Assembly: GCA_963580285.1 (NCBI GenBank)
Contig: OY757016.1
Coordinates: forward strand, 45,957,124-46,021,123
Origin: Lucinisca nassula
Lineage: Eukaryota > Mollusca > Bivalvia > Lucinida > Lucinidae
DNA: 64,000 nt
Direction: 5' to 3'
Under the pieces are notes generated by a model. It worked only from the letters and a program-made list of their open reading frames with translations, did not search any database and was not told where the DNA came from. A program made the translations under genes and the position numbers. Positions 1-13,700 of this stretch are shown piece after piece; the stretch's first letter is position 1, and each line of letters begins with the position of its first letter.

Positions 1-86
1 TATTTGATTGGGTTTTTTGGCAGTATATATGAATGGGCAACTGGCAAACAGCAGAATGATGCCGATTCGATAATTCTTGATGTGCG
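1..86. other. Non-satellite flank at left window edge
   Basis: The first ~86 bases do not show the cgtgaaa satellite pattern, which begins at about position 80-90 with gtgcgtgaaaagggttg. No ORF or known element is recognisable here. It may be the outer boundary of the left satellite arm or a fragment of another repeat. Confidence 0.5.
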
Positions 87-2211
87 TGAAAAGGGTTGAA
101 AAAGTACCAGTCCGAGAAAGAAGAAGATAATCCCGAAGAAAAATGTAGTCTGACGTGAAAGAAAAATAGATAAGGTACCAATCCGTGAAAAAAAGACATG
201 CGTGTACAAAGTGGACATAAATAAATACAAAGAAAAGGAATTAAAAAAGAAGATGTGCGTGAAAAGGGTTGAAAAGGTACCTTTCCGTGAAAGAAGAAGA
301 TGTGCGTGATAAGGATAGTCACGAAGATAAATGTACACGGACGTGAAAGAAAAATAGATAAGGCAACAATCCGTAAAAAAGTGGACAGGCGTGAAAAAAG
401 TGGACATAAAGAAATAAAAAGGAAAGGAATGAAAAAAGAAGGTGTGCGTGAAAAGGGTTGAAAAGGTAAAAAACCGTGAAAGCAGAAGATGTGCGTGAAA
501 ATGATAATCACGAAGCAAAATGTACACTGACATGAAAGAAAAATAGATAAGGCAACAATCCGTGAAAAAGTGGACATGCGTGAAAAAAGTGGACATAAAG
601 AAATACAAAGAAAATGAATTAAAAAAGAAGATGTGCGTGAAAAGGGTTGAAAAGGTACCTGTCCGTGAAAGAAGAATATGTGCGTGATAAGGATAGTCAT
701 GAAGGTAAATGTACACTGACGTGAACGAAAAATAGATAATGCAACAATCCGTGAAAAAAGTGGACATCCGTGAAAAAAGTGAACATCCGTGAAAAAGTGG
801 ACATAAAAAAAATAAATAGGAAAGGAATGGAAAACGAGATGTGCGTGAAAAGGTACCAGTCCGTGAAAGAAGAAGATGTGCGTGAAAAGGATAATCACGA
901 AGAAAAATGTACACTGACGTGAAAGAAAAAGCAACAATCCGTAAAAAAGTGGACAGGCGTGAAAAAAGTGGACATAAAGAAATAAAAGGAAAGGAATGAA
1001 AAAAGAAGGTGTGCGTGAAAAGGGTTGAAAAGGTACAAAACCGTGAAAGCAGAAGATGTGCGTGAAAATGATAATCACGAAGCAAAATGTACACTGACAT
1101 GAAAGAAAAACAGATAAGGCAACAATCCGTGAAAAAAGTGGACATGCGTTAAAAAGTGGACATAAAGAAATGCAAAATAAAGGAATGAAAAAAGATGGAT
1201 GTGCTTGAAAAGGGTTGAAAATGTACCAGTCCAAGAAAGAAAAAGTTGCGCGTGAAAAGGATAATCCCGAAAAAAAAATGTAGACTGACCTGAAAAATAG
1301 ACAAGGCACCAATCCGTGAAAAAAGTGGACAGGCGTGAAAACGTAGACATAAAGAAATACAAAGAAAAGGAATGAAAAAAGAAAATGTGCGTGAAAAGGG
1401 TTGAAAGGTAACAGTCCGTGAAAGAAGTTGTGCGTGAAAAGGATAATCACGAAGATAAATGTACACTGACGTGAAAAAAAAGATAAGGTAACAATACGTG
1501 AAAAAGTGGACATGCGTAGAAAGTTGGACATTAAGAAATACAAAGAAAAGGAATGACAAAAGAAGATGTGCGTGAAAAGGGTTTACAAGGTACGTGTCCG
1601 TGAAAGAAGAAGGTGTGCGTGATAAGGATAATCACGAAGAAAAATTTACACTGACGTGACAGAAAAATAGATAAGGCAACAATCCGTGAAAAATGTGGAC
1701 ATCCGTGAAAAAAGTGGACATCCGTGAAAAAAGTGGACATAAAGAAATACAAAGGAAAGGAATGAAAAAAGAAGATGTGCGTGAAAAAGGTTGAAAAGGT
1801 ACCAGTCCGTGAAAGCAGAAGATGAGCGTGAAAAGGATAATCACGAATAAAAATGTACACTTACGTGACAGAAAACAGATAAGGCAACAATCCGTGAACA
1901 AAGTACACATGCGTGAAAAAATTGGACATTGAGAAATGCAAAATAAAGGAATAAAAAAATGATGGATGTGCGTGGAAATGGTTGAAAATGTACCATTCTG
2001 AGAAGATGTGCGTGAAAAGGATAATCCCGAAGATAAATGTACACTTACGTGAAAGGAAAATAGATAAGGCACCAATCCGTGAAAATGTGGACATTCGTGA
2101 AAAAAGTGAACATAAAGAAATACATAATAAAGGAATGAAAAAAGATGGATTTGCGTGAAAAGGTTTGAAAAGGTACCAGTCTGACAAACAGGAAGATGCG
2201 CGTGAAAAGGA

Positions 2212-5200
2212 TAATCCCGAAGAAAAATGTAGATTGACCTGAAAGAAAAATAGACAAGGCATCAATCCTTGAAAAAAGTGGACAGGCGTGAAAAAAGTAG
2301 ACAAAGAAACACAAAGATAAGGAATGAAAAAAGAAGATGTGCTTGAAAAGGGTTGAAAGGTACCAGTCCGTAAAAGCAGAAGATGTGCATGAAAGCAGAA
2401 GATGTGCGTGAAAAGGATAATCACGAAGAAAAGTGTACACTGACGTGAAAGAAAACAGTTCAGGCAACAATCCGTGAAAAAAGTGGACATGCGTGAAAAA
2501 AGTGGACATAAAGAAACGCAAAATAAAGGAATGAAAAAAGATGGAAGTGCGTGAAAAGGGTTAAAAAGGTACCAGTCCGAGAAAGAAGAAGGTGCGCGTG
2601 AAAGGGATAATCCCGAAGAAAAATGTATGCAGACCTGAAAGAAAAATAGACAAGGCACCAATCCGTATAAAAAGTGGACAGGCGAGAAAACAGTAGACAT
2701 AAAGAAATACAAAGAAAGGAGTGAAAAAAGAAGATGTGATTTAAAAGGGTTGAAAAGATACCTGTCCGTGAAAGCAGAAGATGTGCGTGAAAAGGATAAT
2801 CACGAAGAAAAGTGTACACTAACGTGAAAGAAAACAGATAAGGCAACAATCCGTGAAAAAAGTGCACATGCGTGAAAAAATGGACATAACGAAATGCAAA
2901 ATAAAGTAATGAAAAAAGATAGATGTGCGTGAAAATGGTTGAAAATGTACCAGTCTGAGAAAGAAATAGATGTGCATGAAAAGGATAATCCCGAAAATAA
3001 ATGTACACTTAGGTGAAAGAAAAATAGATAAGGCACCAATCCGTGGACAAGTGGACATCCGTGAAAGAAGTGGACATAAATGAAATACATAACAAAGGAA
3101 TGAAAAAAGATGGATGTGCGTGAAAAGGTTTGAAAAGGTACCAGTCTGAGCAAAAAGAAGATGCGAGTGAAAAGGATAATCCCGAAGAAAAATGTAGACT
3201 GACCTGAAAGAAAAAAAAGACAAGGCACCAATCCGTGAAAAAAATGGACAGGCGTGAAAAAGTAGACATAAAGAAATACAAAGAAAGGGAATGAAAAAAA
3301 AGGGTTGAAAGGTACCAGTCCGTGAAAGCAGAAGATGTGCGTGAAAAGGATAATCACGAAGAAAAATGTACACTAACGTGAAAGAAAACAGATAAGGCAA
3401 CAATCCGTGAAAAAAGTGCACAAGCGTGAAAAAAGTGGACATAAAGAAATGCAAAATAAAGCAATGAAAAAAGATGGATGTGGGTGAAAACGGTTGAAAA
3501 GGTACCAGTGCGAGAAAGAAAAAGATGTGCGTGAAAAGGATAATCCCGAAAATTGAACACCGACGTGAAAGAAAAATAGATAAGGCACCAATCCGTGAAA
3601 AAGTGGACATCCGTGAAAACAAGTGGACATAAAGAAATGCAAAATAAAGGAATGAAAGATGAATGTGCGTGAAAAGAGGTTGAAAAGGTACCAGTCCGAG
3701 AAAGAAGAAGATGCGCGTAAAAAGGATAATCCCGAAGAAAAATGTAGACTGACCTGATAGGAAAATAGACAAGGCACCAATCCGTGAAAAAGTGGAAAGG
3801 CGAGAAAAAAGTAGACATAAAGAAATACAAAGGAAATGAATGAAAAAAGATGTGCGTGAAAAGGGTTGAAAAGGTACCAGTCCGTGAAAGCAGATGTGCG
3901 TGAAAGGGATAATCACGAAGAAAAATGTACACTGACGTGAAAGAAAAACAGATAAGGCAACAATCCGTGAAAAAAAAAATTCATATGCGTGAACAAGTTG
4001 ACATAAAGAAATGTACAGAAATACAAAATAAAAGAAGAAAAAAGATGGATGTGCGTGAGAAGGGTTGAAAAGGTACCAGTCAGAGAAACTTTAAGAAGAA
4101 AATGTGCGTGAAAAGGATAATCCTGAAGATAAATGTTCACTGACGTAAAAGAAAAATAGATAAGGCAACAATTCCTGAAAATAATGGTCATCTGTGAAAA
4201 AGTGGACATAAAGATATGCAAAATAAAGGAATGAAAATATTTGGATGTGCGTGAAAAGGGTTGAAAAGGTACGAGTTCGAGAAAGAAGAAGATGTGCGTG
4301 AAAAGGATAATCCCGAAGATAAATGAACACTGACGTGAAAGAAAAATTGACAAGGCACCAATCCGTGAAAAAAGTGGACAGGCGTGAAAAAAGTAGACAT
4401 AAAGAAATACAAAGAAAAGGAGTGAAAAAAGATGTGCTTTAAAAGGGTTGAAAAGGTACCAGTCCGTGAAAGCAGAAGATGCGCGCGAAAGGGATAATCA
4501 CGAAGAAAAATGTACACTAACGTGAAAGAAAACAGATAAGGCAACAATCCGTGAAAAAAGTGCACAAGCGTGAAAAAAGTGGACATAAAGAAATGCAAAA
4601 TAAAGCAATGAAAAAAGATGGATGTGGGTGAAAACGGTTGAAAAGGTACCAGTGCGAGAAAGAAAAAGATGTGCGTGAAAAGGATAATCCCGAAAATTGA
4701 ACACCGACGTGAAAGAAAAATAGATAAGGCACCAATCCGTGAAAAAGTGGACATCCGTGAAAACAAGTGGACATAAAGAAATGCAAAATAAAGGAATGAA
4801 AGATGAATGTGCGTGAAAAGAGGTTGAAAAGGTACCAGTCCGAGAAAGAAGAAGATGCGCGTAAAAAGGATAATCCCGAAGAAAAATGTAGACTGACCTG
4901 ATAGGAAAATAGACAAGGCACCAATCCGTGAAAAAGTGGAAAGGCGAGAAAAAAGTAGACATAAAGAAATACAAAGGAAATGAATGAAAAAAGATGTGCG
5001 TGAAAAGGGTTGAAAAGGTACCAGTCCGTGAAAGCAGATGTGCGTGAAAGGGATAATCACGAAGAAAAATGTACACTGACGTGAAAGAAAAACAGATAAG
5101 GCAACAATCCGTGAAAAAAAAATTCATATGCGTGAACAAGTTGACATAAAGAAATGTAAAGAAATACAAAATAAAAGAAGAAAAAAGATGGATGTGCGTG

Positions 5201-7927
5201 AGAAGGGTTGAAAAGGTACCAGTCAGAGAAACTTTAAGAAGAAAATGTGCGTGAAAAGGATAATCCTGAAGATAAATGTTCACTGACGTAAAAGAAAAAT
5301 AGATAAGGCAACAATCCCTGAAAATAATGGTCATCTGTGAAAAAGTGGACATACAGATATGCAAAATAAAGGAATGAAAAAATTTGGATGTGCGTGAAAA
5401 GGGTTGAAAAGGTACGAGTTCGAGAAAGAAGAAGATGTGCGTGAAAAGGATAATCCCGAAGATAAATGAACACTGACGTGAAAGAAAAATTGACAAGGCA
5501 CCAATCCGTGAAAAAAGTGGACAGGCGTGAAAAAAGTAGACATAAAGAAATACAAAGAAAAGGAGTGAAAAAAGAAGATGTGCTTTAAAAGGGTTGAAAA
5601 GGTACCAGTCCGTGAAAGCAGAAGATGCGCGCGAAAGGGATAATCCCGAAGAAAAATGTAGATTGACCTGAAAGAAAAATAGACAAGGCATCACTCCTTG
5701 AAAAAAGTGGACAGGCGTGAAAAAAGTAGACAAAGAAATACAAAGATAAGGAATGAAAAAAGAAGATGTGCTTGAAAAGGGTTGAAAGGTACCAGTCCGT
5801 AAAAGCAGAAGATGTGCGTGAAAGCAGAAGATGTGCGTGAAAAGGATAATCACGAAGAAAAGTGTACACTGACGTGAAAGAAAACAGATCAGGCAACAAT
5901 CCGTGAAAAAAGTGGACATGCGTGAAAAAAGTGGACATAAAGAAACGCAAAATAAAGGAATGAAAAAAGATGGAAGTGCGTGAAAAGGGTTGAAAAGGTA
6001 CCAGTCCGAGAAAGAAGAAGGTGCGCGTGAAAGGGATAATCCCGAAGAAAAATGTATGCAGACCTGAAAGAAAAATAGACAAGGCACCAATCCGTATAAA
6101 AAGTGGACAGGCGAGAAAACAGTAGACATAAAGAAATACAAAGAAAGGAGTGAAAAAAGAAGATGTGATTTAAAAGGGTTGAAAAGATACCTGTCCGTGA
6201 AAGCAGAAGATGTGCGTGAAAAGGATAATCACGAAGAAAAGTGTACACTAACGTGAAAGAAAACAGATAAGGCAACAATCCGTGAAAAAAGTGCACATGC
6301 GTGAAAAAATGGACATAACGAAATGCAAAATAAAGTAATGAAAAAAGATAGATGTGCGTGAAAATGGTTGAAAATGTACCAGTCTGAGAAAGAAATAGAT
6401 GTGCATGAAAAGGATAATCCCGAAAATAAATGTACACTTAGGTGAAAGAAAAATAGATAAGGCACCAATCCGTGGACAAGTGGACATCCGTGAAAGAAGT
6501 GGACATAAATGAAATACATAACAAAGGAATGAAAAAAGATGGATGTGCGTGAAAAGGTTTGAAAAGGTACCAGTCTGAGCAAAAAGAAGATGCGAGTGAA
6601 AAGGATAATCCCGAAGAAAAATGTAGACTGACCTGAAAGAAAAAAAAGACAAGGCACCAATCCGTGAAAACAATGGACAGGCGTGAAAAAGTAGACATAA
6701 AGAAATACAAAGAAAGGGAATGAAAAAAAAAGGGTTGAAAGGTACCAGTCCGTGAAAGCAGAAGATGTGCGTGAAAAGGATAATCACGAAGAAAAATGTA
6801 CACTAATGTGAAAGAAAACAGATAAGGCAACAATCCGTGAAAAAAGTGCACAAGCGTGAAAAAAGTGGACATAAAGAAATGCAAAATAAAGCAATGAAAA
6901 AAGATGGATGTGGGTGAAAACGGTTGAAAAGGTACCAGTGCGAGAAAGAAAAAGATGTGCGTGAAAAGGATAATCCCGAAAATTGAACACCGACGTGAAA
7001 GAAAAATAGATAAGGCACCAATCCGTGAAAAAGTGGACATCCGTGAAAACAAGTGGACATAAAGAAATGCAAAATAAAGGAATGAAAGATGAATGTGCGT
7101 GAAAAGAGGTTGAAAAGGTACCAGTCCGAGAAAGAAGAAGATGCGCGTAAAAAGGATAATCCCGAAGAAAAATGTAGACTGACCTGATAGGAAAATAGAC
7201 AAGGTACCAATCCGTGAAAAAGTGGAAAGGCGAGAAAAAAGTAGACATAAAGAAATACAAAGGAAATGAATGAAAAAAGATGTGCGTGAAAAGGGTTGAA
7301 AAGGTACCAGTCCGTGAAAGCAGATGTGCGTGAAAGGGATAATCACGAAGAAAAATGTACACTGACGTGAAAGAAAAACAGATAAGGCAACAATCCGTGA
7401 AAAAAAAAATTCATATGCGTGAACAAGTTGACATAAAGAAATGTAAAGAAATACAAAATAAAAGAAGAAAAAAGATGGATGTGCGTGAGAAGGGTTGAAA
7501 AGGTACCAGTCAGAGAAACTTTAAGAAGAAAATGTGCTTGAAAAGGATAATCATGAAGATAAATGTTCACTGACGTAAAAGAAAAATAGATAAGGCAACA
7601 ATCCCTGAAAATAATGGTCATCTGTGAAAAAGTGGACATAAAGATATGCAAAATAAAGGAATGAAAAAATTTGGATGTGCGTGAAAAGGGTTGAAAAGGT
7701 ACGAGTTCGAGAAAGAAGAAGATGTGCGTGAAAAGGATAATCCCGAAGATAAATGAACACTGACGTGAAAGAAAAATTGACAAGGCACCAATCCGTGAAA
7801 AAAGTGGACAGGCGTGAAAAAAGTAGACATAAAGAAATACAAAGAAAAGGAGTGAAAAAAGAAGATGTGCTTTAAAAGGGTTGAAAAGGTACCAGTCCGT
7901 GAAAGCAGAAGATGCGCGCGAAAGGGA
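2212..7927 (+). repeat. Higher-order repeat, ~1.14-kb blocks in order A-B-B-A-B
   Basis: Blocks of about 1,143 bp (about six monomers) recur almost unchanged. Block A at ~2,212-3,353 returns at ~5,642-6,783 (offset ~3,430). Block B at ~3,354-4,497 returns at ~4,498-5,641 (offset ~1,144) and at ~6,784-7,927 (offset ~3,430). Diagnostic variants such as the doubled gcgcgcgaaaggg motif and tgacctgataggaaaatag occur at the same place in each B copy. The order fits unequal exchange in whole-block steps. Confidence 0.85.
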
Positions 7928-10714
7928 TAATCACGAAGAAAAATGTACACTAACGTGAAAGAAAACAGATAAGGCAACAAACCGTGAAAAAAGTGCACAT
8001 GCGTGAAAAAATGGACATAAAAAAATGCAAAATAAAGGAATGAAAAAAGATGGATGTGCGTACCAGTCTGAGGAAGAAGTAGATGTGCGTGAAAAGGATA
8101 ATCCCGAAGATCAATTTACACATACGTGAAGAAAAATAGATAAGGCACCAATCCGTGGACAAGTGGACATCCGTGAAAAAAGTGGACATAAAGAAATACA
8201 TAACAAAGGAATGAAAAAAGATGGATGTGCGTGAAAAGGTTTGAAAAGGTACCAGTCTGAGCAAAAAGAAGATGCGCGTGAAAAGGATAATCCCGAAGAA
8301 AAATGTAGACTGACCTGAAAGAAAAAAAAAGACAAGGCACCAATCCGTGAAAAAAGTGGACAAGCGTGAAAAAAGTAGACATAAAGAAATACAAAGAAAA
8401 GGAATGAAAAAAAGGAGTTGAAAGGTACTAGCCCGTGAAAGCAGAAGATGTGCGTGAAAAGGATAATCACGAAGAAAAATGTACACTAACGTGAAATAAA
8501 ACAGATAAGGCAACAATCCGTGAAAAAAGTGCACATGCGTTAAAAAAGTGGACATAAAGAAATGCAAAATAAAGTAATGAAAAAAGATGGATGTGCGTGA
8601 AAACGTTTGAAAAGGTACTAGTCCGAGAAAGAAGAAGATGTGCGTGAAAAGGATAATCCCGAAAATTGAACACCGACGTGAAAGAAAAATAGATAAGGCA
8701 CCAATCCGTGAAAAAAGTGGACATCCGTGAAAAAAGTGGACATAAAGAAATGCAAAATAAAGGAATGAAAGATGGATGTGCGTGAAAAGGGTTGAAAAGG
8801 TACCAGTCCGAGAAAGAAGAAGATGCGCGTGAAAAGGATAATCCCGAAGAAAAATGTAGACTGACCTGATAGAAAAATAGACAATGCACCAATCCGTGAA
8901 AAAAAGTCGAAAGGCGAGAAAAAAGTAGACATAAAGAAATACGAAGAATATGAGTGAAAAAAGATGTGCGTGAAAAGGGTTGAAAAGGTACCAGTCCGTG
9001 AAAGCAGAAGATGTGCGTCAAAAGGATAATCACGAAGAAAAATGTACACTAACGTGAAAGAAACAGATAAGGCAACAATCCGTAAAAAGTGGACATGCCA
9101 TAAAAAAGTTGACATAAAGGAATGCAAAATAAAGGAATGAAAAAGATGGATGTGCGTGAAAAGGGTTGAAAAGGTGCCAGTCCGAGAGAGAAGAAGATGT
9201 GCGTGAAAAGGATAATCCCGAAGAAAAATGTAGACTGACCTGAAATAAAAATAGACAAGGCACCAATCCGTGAAAAAGTGGACAGGCGTGCAAAGAGTAG
9301 ACATAAAGAAATACAAAGAAAAGAAATGAAAAAAAAAAAGATGTGCGTGAAAATGTGTGAAAAGGTACCAGTCCGTGAAAGCAGAATATGTGCTTGAAAA
9401 GGACAATCACGAATAAAAATGTACACTGACGTGAAAGAAAAACAGATAAGGCAACAATCCGTGAAAAAAGTGCACATGCCTGAAAAAAGTGGACATAAAG
9501 AAATGCAAAATAATGGAATGAAAAAAGATGGATGTGCGTGAAAAGGGTTGAAAAGGTACAAGCCCGAGAAAGAAGAAGATGTGCGTGAAAAGGATAATCT
9601 CGAAGATAATTGTACACTGACGTGACAGTAAAATATATAAGGCACCAATCTCTGAAAAAAGTGGACATGCGTGAAAAAGGTGGACTTAAAGAAATACAAA
9701 ATAAAAGAAGAAAAGAAATGGATGTGCGTGAGAAGGGTTGAAAAGGTACCAGTCCGAGAAACTTTAAGAAGAAGATGTGCGAGAAAAGGATAATCCTGAA
9801 GATAAATGTTCACTAACGTAAAAGAAAAATAGATAAGGCAACAATCCGTGAAAATAATGGTCATCTGTGAAAAAGTGGACATAAAGATATGCAAAATAAA
9901 GGAATGAAAAAAGATGGATGTGGGTGAAAAGGTTGCAAAGATACCTGTCCGAGAAAGAAGAAGATGTGCGTGAAAAGGATAGTCCTGAAGATAAATGTTC
10001 ACTGACATGAAAGGAAAAAAAAGATAAGGCACAAATCCGTGAAAAAAGTGGACATCCGTGAAAAAAGTGGACATAAAGAAATACAAAGGAAATGAAGGAA
10101 AAAAGATGTGCGTGAAAAGGTTTGAAAAGGTACCAGTCCGTGAAAGCAGATGTGCGTGAAAGGGATAATAACGTAGAACAATGTACACTGACGTGAAAGA
10201 AAAACAGATAAGGCAACAATCCGTGAAAAAAATGCACATGCGTGAAAACGTGGACATAAAGAAATGTAAAGAAATACAAAATAAGAGAACAAAAAAATGG
10301 ATGTGCGTGAGAAGGGTTGAAAAGGTACCAGTCCGAGAAACTTTAAGAAGAAGATGTGCGTGAAAAGGATAATCCTGAAGATAAATGTTCACTGACGTAA
10401 AAGAAAAATAGATAAGGCAACAATCCGTGAAAATAATAGTCATCTGTGAAAAAAGTGGACATAAAGATATGCAAAATAAAGGAATGAAAGAAGTTGGATG
10501 TGCGTGAAAAGGGTTGAAAAGGTACGAGTTCGAGAAAGAAGAAGATGTGCGTGAAAAGGATAATCCCGAAGATAAATGTACACTGACGTGAAAGAAAAAT
10601 AGACAAGGCACCAATCCGTGAAAAAAGTGGACAGGCGTGAAAAAAGTAGACATAAAGAAATACAAAATAAAGGAATGAAAAAAGTTGGATGTGCGTGAAA
10701 AGGGTTGAAAAATA

Positions 10715-13700
10715 AGGCACCAATCCGTGAAAATAATGGTCATCTGTGAAAAAAGTGGACTTAAAGAAATACAAAATAAAAGAAGAAAAAAGAAGGATGT
10801 GCGTGGGAAGGGTTGAAAAGGTACCAGTCCGAGAAACTTTAAGGAGATGTTCGTGAAAAGGATAATCCTGAAGATAAATGTTCACAGACGTAAAAGAAAA
10901 ATAGATAAGGCAACAATCCGTGAAAATAATGGTCATCTGTGAAAAAAGTGGACATAAAGATATGCAAAATAAAGGAATGAAAAAAGATGGATGTGGGTGA
11001 AAAGGTTGAAAAGGTATCTGTCCGAGAAAGAAGAAGATGCGCGTGAAAATGATAATCCCGAAGAAAAATGTAGACTGACATGAAAGGAAAAAAAAAGATA
11101 AGGCACAAATCCGTGAAAAAAGTGGACATCCGTGAAAAAAGTGGACATAAAGAAATAGATAGGAAATGAATGAAAAATGATGTGCGTGAAATGGGTTGAA
11201 AAGGTAACCGTCCGTGAAAGCAGATGTGCGTGAAAAGGATAATCACGAAGAAAAATGTACACTGATGTGAAAGAAAAACAGATAAGGCCACAATCCGTAA
11301 AAAAAATGCACATGCGTGAAAAAGTGGGCATAAAGAAATGTAAAGATATACAAAATAAAAGAAGAAAAAAGATGGATATGCGTGAGAAGGGTTGAAAAGG
11401 TACCAGTCCGAGAAACTTTAAGAAGAAGATGTGCGTGAAAAGGATTATCACGAAGATATATGTTCCCTGACGTAAAAGAAAAATAGATAAGGTAACAATC
11501 TGTGAAATTAATGGTCATCTGTGAAAAAAGTGGACATAAAGATATGCAAAATAAAGGAATGAAAAAAGTTGGATGTGCGTGAAAAGGGTTGAAAAGGTAC
11601 CAGTTCGAGAAAGAAGAAGGTGTGCGTGAAAAGGATAATCCCGAAGATAAATGTACACTGACGTGAAAGAAAACTAGACAAGGCACCAATCCGTGAAAAA
11701 AGTGGACAGGCGTGAAAAAAGTAGACATAAAGAAATACAAAATAATGGAATGAAAAAATTGGATGTGAATGAAAAGGGTTGAAAAGGGACCAGTTCGAGA
11801 AAGAAGAAGATGTGCATGAAAAGGGTAATCCCGAAGATAAATGTACACTGACGTGAACGAAAAATAGACAAGGCACCAATCCGTGAAAAAGTGGACAGGC
11901 GTGAAAAAAGTAGACATAAAGAAATACAAAGAAAAGGAATGAAAAAAGATGTGCGTGAAAGGGTTGAAAGGTACCAGTCCGTGAAAGCAGAAGATGTGCG
12001 TGAAAAGGATAATCACGAAGAAAAATGTACACTGACGGGAAAGAAAACAGATAAGGCAAAAATATGTGAAAAAATGCACATGCGTGAAAAAGTGGACATA
12101 AATAAATGTAAAAGAAAGGAATGAAAAAAGATGGATGTGCGTGAAAAGGGTTGAAAAGGTGCCAGTCCGAGAAAGAAGAAGATGCGCGTGAAAAGGATAA
12201 TCCCGAAGAAAAATGTAGACTGACCTGAAATAAAAATAGACAAGGCACCAATCCGTGAAAAAGTGGACAGGCGTGCAAATAGTAGACATAAAGAAATACA
12301 AAGAAAAGAAATGAAAAAAAAAATGTGCGTGAAAAGGGTTGAAAGGTACCAGTGCGTGAAAAAAGAACATGTACGTGAAAAGGATAATTACGAAGATAAA
12401 TGTATACTGATGTGAAAAAGAAATAGATAAGGCAACAATCCTTGAAAAAGTGGTCAATCGTTAAAAAGTAGACATAACGAAATATAAAGAAAAGGAATGA
12501 AAAAAGAAGGATGTGCATTAAGGGTTGAAAAGGTACGTGTCCGTGAAAGAAGAAGGTGTGTGTGATTAGGATAATCACGAAGAAAAATGTACACTTACGT
12601 AAAAGAAAAATAGATAAGGCACCAATCCGTGAAAATAATGGTCATCCGTGAAAAAGTGGACATAAAGAAATACAAAGGAGAGGAATGAAAAAAGATGTGC
12701 GTGAAAAAGTGTGAAAAGGTACCAGTCCGTGAAAGCAGAAGATGTGCGTGAAAAGGATAATCACGAAGAAAAATGTACACTAACGTGAAAGAAAACAGAT
12801 AAGGCAACAATCCGTGAAAAAAGCGCACATGCGTGCAAAAAGTGGACATAAAGAAATCCAAAATAAAGCAATGTAAATAGATGGATGTGCGTGAAAACGG
12901 TTGAAAAGGTACCAGTCCGAGAAAGAAGAAGATGTGCGTGAAAAGGATAATCCCGAAAATTGAACACCGACGTGAAAGAAAAATAGATAAGGCACCAATC
13001 TGTGAAAAAGTGGACATCCGTGAAAAAAGTGGACATAAAGAAATGCAAAATTAAGGAATGAAAGATGGATGTACGTGAAAAGGGTTGAAAAGGTACCAGC
13101 CCGAGAAAGAAGAAGATGTGCGTGAAAAGGTTAATCCCGAAGATAATTGTACACTGACGTGAAAGAAAAATATATAAGGCACCAATCCCTGAAAAAGTGG
13201 ACATGCGTGAAAAAGGTGGACTTAAAGAAATACAAAATAAAAGAAGAAAAAAGATGGATGTGCGTGAGAAGGGTTGAAAAGGTACCAGTCCGAGAAACTT
13301 TAAGAAGAAGATGTGCGTGAAAAGGATAATCCTGAAGAAAATGTTCACTGACATGAAAGGACAAAAAAGATTAGGTACAAATCCTGAAAAAAGTGGACAA
13401 CCGTGAAAAAAGTGGACATAAAGAAATACAAAGGAAATTAAGGAAAAAAGATGTGTGTGAAAAGGGTTGAAAAGGTACCAGTCCGTGAAAGCAGATGTGC
13501 GTGAAAGGGATAATCACGAAGAAAAATGTACATTGACGTGAAAGAAAAACAGATAAGGCAACAATCCGTGAAAAAAATGCACATGCGTGAAAACGTGGAC
13601 ATAAAGAAATGTAAAGAAATACAAAATAAAAGAACAAAAAAAATGGATGTGCGTGAGAAGGGTTGAAAAGGTACCAGTCCGAGAAACTTTAAGAAGATGT

